NCBI GenBank assembly: GCA_965227315.1
Contig: OZ245737.1
Location: 2,914,001-2,978,000 of the forward strand
Direction of reading: 5' to 3'
Source: JANQHS01 sp965227315
GTDB taxonomy: Bacteria; Bacteroidota; Bacteroidia; Cytophagales; CCMP332
DNA length: 64,000 bases
The translations under genes and the position numbers were made by a program. Below, in pieces: positions 1-9,376 of this stretch; the stretch's first letter is position 1; each line of letters opens with the position of its first letter. Under the pieces are notes generated by a model, which searched no databases, was not told where the DNA came from, and was given only the letters and a program-made list of their open reading frames with translations.

Positions 1-3000
1 AAATCCTTTGAAGACTTCTTCCAACTGGAAACAGATCCGGATAAAAGGGATAATGAAGGTCTTTTTAAGGTGTTCAATGAAAACTTCCCAATCTCTGATT
101 CCAGGGAGAACTACGTTCTGGAATTCATCGATTATGTGGTTGATCCTCCAAAGTATAACATCGAAGAATGTATCGAGAGGGGATTGACCTACGCGGTTCC
201 GCTCAAGGCAAGACTCCGCCTTTCTTGCAACGATGAGGACCACGAGGAGTTTGAGACCATCGAGCAGGAGGTATTTCTTGGGAATATCCCTTATATGACC
301 CCCAGGGGATCATTCGTGATCAATGGGGCTGAAAGAGTGATTGTTTCTCAATTGCACAGGTCTCCCGGTGTGTTCTTCGCTCAAAGCAAACATACCAACG
401 GGACGACGCTTTATTCTGCGAGGATCATCCCGTTCAAAGGGTCTTGGATCGAATTTGCAACTGACGTCAACAACGTCATGCATGCCTATATCGATAGAAA
501 AAAGAAGTTCCCGGTAACCACTCTTCTCAGAGCAATCGGGTATGGGGGAGATAAGGATATCCTGAATCTGTTTGGCCTTTCCGAAGAAATCGAAGCCAAT
601 GAAAAAAGCCTGAAAAAAGTTGTTGGAAGAAACCTTGCTGCAAGGGTACTGAAGACCTGGACTGAGGATTTCGTGGATGAGGATACCGGTGAGGTAATCT
701 CCATTGACAGGAATGAAGTCCTTCTTGAAAGGGATTCCGAGATCACCGAGGAAGATATTCCATTGATCCTTGAATCCGGTACCAAGTCCATCATCCTGCA
801 TAGGAAAGATGTGAACATCGCCGAGTACCAGATCATTTATAACACGCTTCAAAAAGATACCTCTAACTCTGAAAAAGAGGCGGTGGAAAATATTTACAGA
901 CAGCTGAGGAATACCGAGGCTCCTGATGAAGCTACCGCAAGAGAGGTTATCCAGAATCTTTTCTTCTCCGATAAGAGGTATGACCTTGGAGAAGTTGGAA
1001 GGTACAGGATCAACAAAAAACTTGATCTGGACATCGCTTCCGACAATAAGGTCTTGACCAAGGAGGATATTATCTCCATCGTGAAATATCTGATCGGACT
1101 GATCAACTCCAAGGCTCTTGTAGATGATATCGATCACTTGAGCAACAGGAGGGTAAGAACAGTCGGTGAGCAGCTTTATGCTCAGTTCGGTGTTGGTTTG
1201 GCCAGGATGGCCAGGACCATCAAAGAGAGAATGAATGTCAGGGATAATGAAGAGTTCAAGCCCGTTGATCTGATCAACGCCAGGACTCTTTCTTCTGTGA
1301 TCAATTCATTCTTTGGTACTAACCAACTTTCTCAGTTCATGGATCAGACGAATCCCTTGGCTGAGATCACCCATAAAAGAAGAATGTCTGCACTCGGACC
1401 AGGTGGTCTTTCTAGAGAAAGAGCCGGTTTCGAGGTAAGGGACGTCCACTATACGCACTATGGCAGACTTTGTACCATTGAGACACCGGAAGGGCCAAAC
1501 ATTGGACTGATCTCATCTCTTTGTGTGCATGCCAAGGTGAACAACATGGGATTCATCGAAACCCCGTATCGTGATGTAACCAAGGGTAAGGTTGACCTGT
1601 CAGGAAAGGTTCAATACCTGACTGCTGAGGAAGAGGATACCTTATTTATTGCCCAGGCAAATGCCGTCATCAACGATAACGGAAAATTTGTCAATAACAG
1701 GGTAAAAGTTCGTTTCGAGGGTGACTTCCCGGTTGTTGAACCCGATAAGATCGCGTTGATGGATGTAGCGCCGAACCAGATTGTTTCGGTCGCCGCCTCT
1801 CTGATCCCATTCCTTGAGCATGATGATGCGAACAGGGCTTTGATGGGATCCAACATGCAGCGTCAGGCGGTTCCTTTGATGGTTTCCGAGGCACCTATCG
1901 TTGGTACCGGAATGGAAGCAAGAGCAGCAAGAGATTCAAGAACTCTTGTTTTGGCCGAAGGGTCCGGTGTCGTGACCTATGTCGATTCCAAGAAGGTCAC
2001 CATCAAATATGATCAAACGGAACAGGACAAACTTGTTCACTTCGAAGATCCTGAGAAAACCATTTCTCTAATCAAATTCAGAAGGACGAACCAGGATACC
2101 TGTGTAAACCTCAACCCCATCGTCACAGTTGGGCAAAAGGTGAAGAAGGGAGATGTCCTTTGTCAGGGATTCGCCACCCAGGGTGGAGAGCTTGCATTGG
2201 GTAAGAACCTTTTGGTTGCATTCATGCCCTGGAAGGGGTATAACTTCGAGGATGCTATCGTCATTTCGGAGAAGTTAATGAAGAAGGATGTCTTCACCTC
2301 CATCCATATCGAAGAATTCGAATTGGAGGTAAGGGATACCAAGCGTGGTGAAGAGGAATTGACCTCTGAGATCCCTAATGTGAGCGAGGAAGCGGTAAGC
2401 GAACTTGATGAAAACGGAATCATCAGGGTAGGAGCCGAAGTCAAGGAAGGAGATATTCTCATCGGAAAGATCACCCCAAAAGGAGAATCTGATCCAACTC
2501 CCGAAGAGAAACTTCTCAGGGCCATCTTTGGTGACAAAGCCGGCGATGTGAAGGATGCTTCCTTGAAAGCACCTCCGTCATTGAAAGGAACCGTGATCGA
2601 TACCAAACTCTTCACCAGACCTAGAAGAGATAAGGATGCAAGGACCAGGGTTAAAAAAGAAGTTGAACTTCTCAAGCAGAGATATTCTGCTGACCTGATT
2701 GCCTTGAAAGATGTTGCGATCGAGAAACTGGCTAAGATACTTGAAGGAAAAGCCAGTCAGGGTGTTGTTCACAAATTTGGAGATGGCGTGATCCCGAAGG
2801 GAACCAAATTTTCCAAGAAGAACATCAGGGAAAAACTTTTCCCCGAAAGCAATAAATACAGGGACGAAAGTACCTATAGCGTTCAGGAGGAGGCCAACCT
2901 GATCAGCGACCTGAGACTTGAAGGTTGGACTACCGACAACAAGATCAATGGTCTGATCAAGGAATTGGTTAAAAATTACTCCAATGAAAGAAACCGCCTG

Positions 3001-3786
3001 ATGGGAAGATTCAAGAAGGATCGTTATACCATTGAGGTTGGTGACGAATTGCCCGCGGGCATCGTCAGTATGGCCAAGGTTTATATCGCCAAGAAGAGAA
3101 AGATCAAGGTTGGTGATAAAATGGCCGGTCGTCACGGGAACAAGGGTGTTGTTGCCAAAGTAGTCCGTGAAGAGGATATGCCATTCACCGAGGACGGTAC
3201 TCCTGTGGATATCGTTCTGAACCCACTTGGTGTGCCTTCAAGGATGAACCTTGGGCAGATCTATGAAACTGTTCTTGGTTGGGCAGGATTGAAATTGGGT
3301 CGTAGATACTCAACTCCGATTTTCGATGGTGCGAGCGAGGAAGAAGTTGCTACAGAGCTGAAAGAGGCAGGCTTGCCACCATTTGGAAGAACAGAGCTTT
3401 ATGACGGTCTGACCGGTCAGAAATTTGATCTTCCGGTAACTGTAGGTGTGATCTACATGTTGAAACTGGGGCATATGGTCGATGATAAGATGCACGCCAG
3501 GTCAATCGGGCCATACTCTCTCATTACTCAGCAACCACTTGGAGGTAAGGCTCAATTTGGTGGGCAGAGGTTTGGCGAGATGGAGGTATGGGCACTGGAA
3601 GCATTTGGAGCCTCCAATATCCTTCAGGAGATGCTTACGGTAAAATCCGATGATGTGATCGGTAGGGCGAAGACATATGAATCAATTGTGAAAGGGGAGA
3701 ACATTCCAAAACCGGGTGTTCCTGAGTCCTTTAATGTGCTTGTACACGAATTACGTGGTCTGGCATTGGAAATTACAATGGATTAA
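1..3786 (+). CDS. rpoB: RNA polymerase beta subunit (5' end cut by window)
   Basis: Beta subunit of the core RNA polymerase. The reading frame is open from base 1 (KSFEDFFQLETDPDKRDNEG...) and matches the usual RpoB N-terminal region, so the gene begins outside the window; roughly 30 residues are missing. A GTG at base 70 lies inside the gene and is not the start. The rifampicin-binding region is wild type in appearance (QLSQFMDQTNPLAEITHKRR, then ALGPGGLSRERAGFEVRDVH), around bases 1325-1450. The C-terminus carries the conserved GGKAQFGGQRFGEMEVWALEAFGA block. rpoC follows 21 bp downstream, presumably in the same transcript. Confidence 0.98.
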   Translation, partial: KSFEDFFQLETDPDKRDNEGLFKVFNENFPISDSRENYVLEFIDYVVDPPKYNIEECIERGLTYAVPLKARLRLSCNDEDHEEFETIEQEVFLGNIPYMTPRGSFVINGAERVIVSQLHRSPGVFFAQSKHTNGTTLYSARIIPFKGSWIEFATDVNNVMHAYIDRKKKFPVTTLLRAIGYGGDKDILNLFGLSEEIEANEKSLKKVVGRNLAARVLKTWTEDFVDEDTGEVISIDRNEVLLERDSEITEEDIPLILESGTKSIILHRKDVNIAEYQIIYNTLQKDTSNSEKEAVENIYRQLRNTEAPDEATAREVIQNLFFSDKRYDLGEVGRYRINKKLDLDIASDNKVLTKEDIISIVKYLIGLINSKALVDDIDHLSNRRVRTVGEQLYAQFGVGLARMARTIKERMNVRDNEEFKPVDLINARTLSSVINSFFGTNQLSQFMDQTNPLAEITHKRRMSALGPGGLSRERAGFEVRDVHYTHYGRLCTIETPEGPNIGLISSLCVHAKVNNMGFIETPYRDVTKGKVDLSGKVQYLTAEEEDTLFIAQANAVINDNGKFVNNRVKVRFEGDFPVVEPDKIALMDVAPNQIVSVAASLIPFLEHDDANRALMGSNMQRQAVPLMVSEAPIVGTGMEARAARDSRTLVLAEGSGVVTYVDSKKVTIKYDQTEQDKLVHFEDPEKTISLIKFRRTNQDTCVNLNPIVTVGQKVKKGDVLCQGFATQGGELALGKNLLVAFMPWKGYNFEDAIVISEKLMKKDVFTSIHIEEFELEVRDTKRGEEELTSEIPNVSEEAVSELDENGIIRVGAEVKEGDILIGKITPKGESDPTPEEKLLRAIFGDKAGDVKDASLKAPPSLKGTVIDTKLFTRPRRDKDARTRVKKEVELLKQRYSADLIALKDVAIEKLAKILEGKASQGVVHKFGDGVIPKGTKFSKKNIREKLFPESNKYRDESTYSVQEEANLISDLRLEGWTTDNKINGLIKELVKNYSNERNRLMGRFKKDRYTIEVGDELPAGIVSMAKVYIAKKRKIKVGDKMAGRHGNKGVVAKVVREEDMPFTEDGTPVDIVLNPLGVPSRMNLGQIYETVLGWAGLKLGRRYSTPIFDGASEEEVATELKEAGLPPFGRTELYDGLTGQKFDLPVTVGVIYMLKLGHMVDDKMHARSIGPYSLITQQPLGGKAQFGGQRFGEMEVWALEAFGASNILQEMLTVKSDDVIGRAKTYESIVKGENIPKPGVPESFNVLVHELRGLALEITMD

Positions 3787-3807
3787 TTAAGAAAACAGAA
3801 TTCTAGC

Positions 3808-6800
3808 ATGGCTTTTAGAAGAAGTAAAAAAATAAAAAGCGACTTTTCGAGCATTACGATAAGTCTGGCTTCACCTGAGTCTATTCTTGAAAGTTCTTAT
3901 GGGGAGGTAACTCAACCCGAGACCATTAATTATAGGACTTACAAACCCGAGATGGGCGGTCTTTTCTGTGAAAGGATCTTCGGACCGGTTAAGGATTATG
4001 AGTGCCACTGTGGTAAATACAAAAGGATCCGATATAAGGGGATCATTTGTGACCGTTGTGGAGTTGAAGTAACCGAGAAAAAGGTGAGAAGGGAAAGAAT
4101 GGGCCATATCGAACTTGTTGTTCCCGTGGCTCATATCTGGTATTTCCGTTCTCTTCCTAACAAAATCGGTTACCTGCTCGGTCTTCCAACCAAGAAGCTT
4201 GATCAGATCATCTACTATGAAAGGTATGTGGTTGTTCAGGCGGGGATCAAGGAAGAAGACGGGATCAGCTACCTCGACTATCTGACCGAGGATGAGTACC
4301 TGGATATCCTGGATAAGCTGCCCAAGGAAAATCAACTTCTTGAAGATGATGATCCGCAGAAGTTCATCGCCAAAATGGGAGCTGAAGCTCTTGAGATGTT
4401 GTTGGCAAGGCTTGATCTTGATCAGCTAAGCTACGATCTCAGATATCAGGCTGCTCATGATACTTCTCAACAAAGGAAGGCTGAGGCCTTGAAAAGGTTG
4501 AGGGTTGTGGAAGCTTTCAGGGATGCGAGAAACAGGATCGAAAACCGTCCCGAATGGATGGTCATCAAAATGGTTCCTGTGATCCCACCGGAACTCAGGC
4601 CTCTTGTTCCGTTGGATGGAGGAAGATTCGCGACCTCCGACCTCAATGACCTTTACAGAAGGGTGATCATCAGGAACAACAGGTTGAAAAGATTGATCGA
4701 GATCAAAGCTCCCGAAGTGATCCTCAGAAATGAGAAAAGAATGCTTCAGGAAGCCGTTGATTCCTTGTTTGATAATTCAAGAAAAGTCAATGCGGTAAGG
4801 TCTGAAGGAAACCGAGCACTGAAGTCCTTAAGCGACATGCTCAAAGGAAAGCAGGGGCGATTCCGTCAAAACCTTCTTGGAAAAAGGGTGGATTACTCCG
4901 GTCGTTCTGTGATCGTAGTAGGTCCTGAACTCAAGATGCATGAATGTGGGCTGCCGAAGGATATGGCAGCCGAGCTCTTCAAGCCTTTTATTATCAGGAA
5001 GCTGATTGAAAGGGGAATTGTGAAGACGGTAAAATCTGCAAAGAAGATCGTCGAGAAGAAAGAACCGGTGGTCTGGGATATTCTTGAGAATGTGCTTAAA
5101 GGACATCCTGTAATGTTGAACAGGGCTCCAACACTTCACAGATTGGGGATCCAGGCATTCCAGCCGAAGCTGATCGAAGGAAAAGCAATACAGCTTCACC
5201 CCTTGGTATGTACTGCATTCAACGCTGACTTTGACGGTGACCAAATGGCGGTTCACGTTCCGTTGGGACAGGCGGCTATTCTGGAAGCCACATTGTTGAT
5301 GCTTTCAGCTCACAACATTCTTAACCCTGCCAATGGTGGCCCTATCGCGGTTCCTTCACAGGATATGGTATTGGGACTTTACTATCTCACCAAGGGTAAG
5401 CCAGGATCCAAAGGCGACGAAGTAGCGGGAGAAGGAAAGGAATTCTACGGACCAGGAGAGGTGATCATTGCGCTGAACGAAGGCGAGATCGATAAGCACT
5501 CCATTATCAAGGTCAGGACCAAAGTGAAGAACGAGGATGGCGAGCTTGAGGATAAATTGGTTGAGACCGTTGCCGGAAGGGTGATCTTCAATCAGTTTGT
5601 TCCTGAAGAAGTAGGATTTATCAACGAACTTCTTACCAAGAAAAAACTTCAGCAGATCATCTCCAGGATCTACAAGGAAGCCGGGGTATCCAAGACTTCT
5701 GCCTTCCTTGATGACATCAAGGACCTAGGGTTTGAGAACTCCTATAAAGGAGGTCTGTCTTTCGGGCTTGAAGAAGTTATCGTTCCAAATGTAAAAGAGG
5801 AATTGATCGATCAGGCCAAACAGGAGGTCGAGGGAGTTTCCCAGAACTATATGATGGGTCTGATCACAGATAACGAGAGATACAATCAGGTCATTGACAT
5901 CTGGACAAGGATCAACAACCAGATCACCAACACCCTGATGAATGAGCTGGAAAAGGATAAGAAAGGATTCAACTGTATCTATATGATGATGCACTCCGGT
6001 GCAAGGGGATCCAGAGAGCAGATCCGACAGCTTGGAGGAATGAGAGGTCTGATGGCTAAACCTCAAAAGAGCCTTGTAGGTTCGGTTGGTGGTATTATCG
6101 AAAACCCGATCATCTCGAATTTCAAGGAAGGTCTTGACGTAATTGAGTATTTCATCTCAACACATGGTGCCAGAAAAGGTCTTGCAGATACGGCCCTTAA
6201 AACGGCGGATGCCGGTTACCTGACGAGGAGACTTGTTGATGTCGCTCAGGATGTGATCGTTTCAGAACCTGACTGTGGCACTCTGAGAGGGATCTCGATC
6301 TCCGCTCTAAAAGATCAGGAGGATATTGTGGAGCCATTGTCAGAAAGGATACTTGGAAGAGTAACCGTCAATGACGTGGTGAACCCATTGACCGAAGAGG
6401 TGATCGTGCCTGCGGGAGACGAGGTTACCGAAGAGATTGCTCAGCAGATTGATGATGCCGGTATCGAAACCGTAGAGATCAGGTCCGTATTGACCTGTGA
6501 TGCCAAAAAAGGTGTTTGTGCCAAATGCTACGGGCGTAACCTGGCCAACGGACAAATGGTCCAAAACGGTGAGGCTGTTGGTGTGATTGCCGCGCAGTCG
6601 ATCGGTGAGCCTGGTACTCAGCTTACTTTGAGAACTTTCCACGTTGGTGGTACGGCTTCGAACATTGCTTCGGATGCAAACATCAAGGCCAAATTCGATG
6701 GTAAGATTGAGTTTGAGGATATGAGGTCTGTGACCTTCAAGGACTCAGAAGGCAAAAAATCCGAGATGGTGATGGCCAGGATGGCCGAGGTAAGGATCGT

Positions 6801-8127
6801 TGATACAAAAACCAACAAGATCCTGATATCCAATCACGTACCTTACGGATCGACATTAACGACCAAGAATGGTGCTACCGTTAAGAAGGGAGACCAGCTT
6901 TGCTTTTGGGATCCTTACAATGCGGTGATCCTTTCTGAGATCGGTGGTAAGGTAAGTTATGATACCATTGAAGAGGGCATTACCTACCGTGAAGAATCCG
7001 ATGAGCAAACCGGACACAGGGAAAAGGTAATTGTCGATTCCAAAGACAAGACCAAAAACCCGGCGATCACCGTGGTTGACAAGAAAGGAACGGAGAAATC
7101 CTACAACATTCCTGTTGGGGCTCACCTTTCGGTAAATGAAGGTGAGGAGATCGGTGCAGGACAGGTTCTTGCCAAGATCCCGAGAGCCACAAGTAAAACC
7201 AGGGATATTACCGGTGGTCTGCCAAGGGTAACAGAGCTTTTTGAGGCCAGGAACCCATCAAGCCCTGCAGTGGTCAGTGAGATCGACGGAGTGATTGAGT
7301 TTGGAGGGATCAAGAGGGGTAACCGTGAGATCTTCGTGGAGTCCAAAGACGGTGTGAAAAAGAAATATCTTGTTTCTCTTTCCAAGCACATCCTCGTTCA
7401 GGAAGGTGACTTTGTAAGAGCGGGATATGCGCTTTCCGATGGAGCTATTACCCCATCTGACATACTTTCTATCATGGGACCAACTGCGGTTCAGGAGTAT
7501 ATCGTGAACGAGATCCAGGAGGTTTATCGTCTCCAGGGTGTGAAGATCTCCGATAAGCATATCGAGGTTATCGTGAGGCAGATGATGCAGAAACTAGAGA
7601 TCGTTGATGCCGGAGATACAAGCTTCCTTCCAGGACAGCCCGTCAATAAATTCCAGTTCATGGAAGAGAATGACAGGATACTAGAGATGAAGGTCGTTGA
7701 GGATCAGGGGGATTCCGAGGTATTGAAGAAAGGTCAGATCATCACCATGAGTAAGCTCAGGGATGAGAACTCCAGTCTGAAAAGAAGGGACCTCAAGCTT
7801 GTCGAAGTAAGGGATGCGAGAGCAGCGCTTGCCAAGCCGACACTTCAGGGTATCACTCAGGCATCGTTGGGTACCACGAGCTTTATTTCGGCTGCTTCCT
7901 TCCAGGAAACGACCAAGGTATTGAGCGAGGCTTCGATCAGAGGAAAAGCAGATGATCTGATGGGACTGAAAGAGAATGTGATCGTTGGACATCTGATCCC
8001 GGCCGGAACCGGATTCAGGCAATACCAGGGTGCGATCGTTGGATCCAAAGATGAATACGAAGCATTGATGGAGGCCGACGAGGAGATCGAAGAATTGGCT
8101 GATCTAAAGGTTGAAGATAATGGCTGA
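3808..8127 (+). CDS. rpoC: RNA polymerase beta' subunit
   Basis: Catalytic beta' subunit, 1439 residues, normal length for Bacteroidota. The N-terminal zinc site is CHC...CDRC (Cys66, 68, 81, 84). The catalytic magnesium motif NADFDGDQ lies at about residues 472-479. The second zinc site has cysteines near residues 823, 898, 905 and 908 (CGTLRG, CDAKKGVCAKC). The trigger-loop region GEPGTQLTLRTFHVGG is intact. The ATG at 3808 is the natural start (MAFRRSKKIKSDF). The end overlaps the next gene by 8 bp. Confidence 0.99.
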   Translation: MAFRRSKKIKSDFSSITISLASPESILESSYGEVTQPETINYRTYKPEMGGLFCERIFGPVKDYECHCGKYKRIRYKGIICDRCGVEVTEKKVRRERMGHIELVVPVAHIWYFRSLPNKIGYLLGLPTKKLDQIIYYERYVVVQAGIKEEDGISYLDYLTEDEYLDILDKLPKENQLLEDDDPQKFIAKMGAEALEMLLARLDLDQLSYDLRYQAAHDTSQQRKAEALKRLRVVEAFRDARNRIENRPEWMVIKMVPVIPPELRPLVPLDGGRFATSDLNDLYRRVIIRNNRLKRLIEIKAPEVILRNEKRMLQEAVDSLFDNSRKVNAVRSEGNRALKSLSDMLKGKQGRFRQNLLGKRVDYSGRSVIVVGPELKMHECGLPKDMAAELFKPFIIRKLIERGIVKTVKSAKKIVEKKEPVVWDILENVLKGHPVMLNRAPTLHRLGIQAFQPKLIEGKAIQLHPLVCTAFNADFDGDQMAVHVPLGQAAILEATLLMLSAHNILNPANGGPIAVPSQDMVLGLYYLTKGKPGSKGDEVAGEGKEFYGPGEVIIALNEGEIDKHSIIKVRTKVKNEDGELEDKLVETVAGRVIFNQFVPEEVGFINELLTKKKLQQIISRIYKEAGVSKTSAFLDDIKDLGFENSYKGGLSFGLEEVIVPNVKEELIDQAKQEVEGVSQNYMMGLITDNERYNQVIDIWTRINNQITNTLMNELEKDKKGFNCIYMMMHSGARGSREQIRQLGGMRGLMAKPQKSLVGSVGGIIENPIISNFKEGLDVIEYFISTHGARKGLADTALKTADAGYLTRRLVDVAQDVIVSEPDCGTLRGISISALKDQEDIVEPLSERILGRVTVNDVVNPLTEEVIVPAGDEVTEEIAQQIDDAGIETVEIRSVLTCDAKKGVCAKCYGRNLANGQMVQNGEAVGVIAAQSIGEPGTQLTLRTFHVGGTASNIASDANIKAKFDGKIEFEDMRSVTFKDSEGKKSEMVMARMAEVRIVDTKTNKILISNHVPYGSTLTTKNGATVKKGDQLCFWDPYNAVILSEIGGKVSYDTIEEGITYREESDEQTGHREKVIVDSKDKTKNPAITVVDKKGTEKSYNIPVGAHLSVNEGEEIGAGQVLAKIPRATSKTRDITGGLPRVTELFEARNPSSPAVVSEIDGVIEFGGIKRGNREIFVESKDGVKKKYLVSLSKHILVQEGDFVRAGYALSDGAITPSDILSIMGPTAVQEYIVNEIQEVYRLQGVKISDKHIEVIVRQMMQKLEIVDAGDTSFLPGQPVNKFQFMEENDRILEMKVVEDQGDSEVLKKGQIITMSKLRDENSSLKRRDLKLVEVRDARAALAKPTLQGITQASLGTTSFISAASFQETTKVLSEASIRGKADDLMGLKENVIVGHLIPAGTGFRQYQGAIVGSKDEYEALMEADEEIEELADLKVEDNG

Positions 8128-8446
8128 GGAAAAGAAGCCTGACGGTCAGAATCCCAATCAGATCAACATTGAGCTCTCAGATGAAAAAGCTGAGGGCATT
8201 TATGTGAACCTTGCAATGATCGCTCATTCATCGAGCGAGTTCGTTATAGATTTTATCAAATTGATGCCTGGACTTCCCAAAGCAAAGGTGAAGTCCAGGA
8301 TCATCATTACTCCCGAGCACGCCAAGCGCTTGCGCAAAGCTTTGGATGATAATATCCAGAAGTTCGAAGACAACTTTGGTGAGATCAAGCAAACCGATGA
8401 GGTGAAGATCCCTCTTAATTTCGGTGGAACTGTGGGTGAAGCTTGA
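8120..8446 (+). CDS. DUF3467 family protein
   Basis: Small protein of 108 residues (MAEEKKPDGQNPNQINIELS...). The sequence fits the DUF3467 family, whose members often lie next to rpoC in Bacteroidota; its function is not known. The middle part (YVNLAMIAHSSSEFVIDF, then PKAKVKSRIIITPEHAKRL) is the conserved core. The ATG at 8120 lies inside the last codons of rpoC (8-bp overlap), so translation is probably coupled; a TTG nine bases upstream in the same frame is a less likely start. It ends the rpo transcript segment: a promoter lies directly after it. Confidence 0.85.
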   Translation: MAEEKKPDGQNPNQINIELSDEKAEGIYVNLAMIAHSSSEFVIDFIKLMPGLPKAKVKSRIIITPEHAKRLRKALDDNIQKFEDNFGEIKQTDEVKIPLNFGGTVGEA

Positions 8447-8452
8447 TTTCTA

Positions 8453-8483
8453 TTGGGAATTAACTACTATTTATCTAATTTTG
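8453..8483 (+). promoter_or_regulatory. Promoter of the rpsL-rpsG-fusA-rpsJ operon
   Basis: The -7 box TAATTTTG (8476-8483) fits the Bacteroidota consensus TAnnTTTG. A TTGG at 8453-8456 sits 19 bp upstream, in place of the -33 TTTG. It lies in the only gap between the DUF3467 gene and rpsL. A hairpin (see next entry) begins three bases downstream of the -7 box. Confidence 0.7.
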
Positions 8484-8485
8484 CA

Positions 8486-8503
8486 CTCCCAAATTTTTGG
8501 GGG
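8486..8503 (+). promoter_or_regulatory. 5' leader hairpin of the rpsL transcript
   Basis: Inverted repeat CTCCCAA/TTGGGGG with a short T/A loop (one G-T pair), beginning three bases after the -7 box. It would form at the very 5' end of the mRNA. There is no T-run after it (GTAAAAAAC follows), so it is not a terminator. A role in mRNA stability or autoregulation is inference. Confidence 0.5.
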
Positions 8504-8522
8504 TAAAAAACAATATTTGTAA

Positions 8523-8897
8523 ATGCCTACAATTCAACAACTTGTAAGAAAGGGTAGAAGAGTTCAAGACTCGAAATCCAAATCACCCGCCTTGGACTCA
8601 TGTCCGCAAAGGCGTGGGGTATGCACCAGGGTTTATACCACTACTCCTAAAAAGCCTAATTCTGCCTTGAGAAAAGTGGCCAGGGTAAGGCTTACCAACG
8701 GTAAAGAGGTGAATGCCTATATACCCGGTGAAGGACATAATCTGCAAGAGCACTCCATCGTCCTGATCAGAGGAGGAAGGGTAAAGGACCTTCCGGGTGT
8801 GAGATACCACATTATCAGGGGTGCACTTGATACTGCTGGTGTAAACGGTAGGCTGCAAAGAAGATCCAAGTACGGTGCCAAAAGGCCGAAAAAATAA
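8523..8897 (+). CDS. rpsL: 30S ribosomal protein S12
   Basis: S12 of the decoding centre, 124 residues. It starts MPTIQQLVRKGR, the family start. The two loops linked to streptomycin response, TPKKPNSALRK and GGRVKDLPGVRYH, carry the usual lysines, so a streptomycin-sensitive form is expected. First gene of a four-gene operon (rpsL, rpsG, fusA, rpsJ) with its own promoter about 40 bp upstream. Confidence 0.99.
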   Translation: MPTIQQLVRKGRRVQDSKSKSPALDSCPQRRGVCTRVYTTTPKKPNSALRKVARVRLTNGKEVNAYIPGEGHNLQEHSIVLIRGGRVKDLPGVRYHIIRGALDTAGVNGRLQRRSKYGAKRPKK

Positions 8898-8906
8898 GTT
8901 TAGGCA

Positions 8907-9374
8907 ATGAGGAAATTAAAGCCAAAAAAAAGAAGCATACTTCCTGATCCAAAGTTCAGGGATGAGATGGTCACCAAATTCGTTAACAACCTGATGCTTC
9001 AGGGAAAGAAGAATGTTGCCTATGCAACATTCTATGATGCTTGTGACCTGGTTTCAAAGAGGACTGAGGAAGATGGTCTTGAAGTATGGAGAAAGGCACT
9101 GGAAAATATTATGCCCTCCGTCGAGGTCAAAAGCCGTAGGGTTGGCGGTGCCACCTTTCAGGTGCCTATCGAGGTAAGGCCTGCTAGGAAGTCAGCGCTG
9201 GGAATGAAGTGGTTGATCAAGTTTGCAAAAGCGAGAAGCGAAAAGACAATGACCGAAAGACTGGCAGGTGAGATCATTGCCGCTGCAAAAGGAGAAGGAG
9301 CTGCGGTCAAGAAAAAAGACGATACACATAGAATGGCCGAGGCCAACAAAGCATTTTCACATTTTAGGTTCTAA
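8907..9374 (+). CDS. rpsG: 30S ribosomal protein S7
   Basis: S7, 155 residues, the protein that nucleates the 3' major domain of 16S rRNA. The family start MRKLKPKKRSILPDP and the motif VPIEVRPARKSALGMKWLI are visible. It sits 9 bp after rpsL and 2 bp before fusA, the classical str operon order. Confidence 0.99.
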   Translation: MRKLKPKKRSILPDPKFRDEMVTKFVNNLMLQGKKNVAYATFYDACDLVSKRTEEDGLEVWRKALENIMPSVEVKSRRVGGATFQVPIEVRPARKSALGMKWLIKFAKARSEKTMTERLAGEIIAAAKGEGAAVKKKDDTHRMAEANKAFSHFRF

Positions 9375-9376
9375 AA

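Noticed and set aside
310..1137. Long open frame on the minus strand inside rpoB
   Set aside because: It is fully opposite to a conserved rpoB frame and has no family pattern; the RpoB frame explains the sequence.
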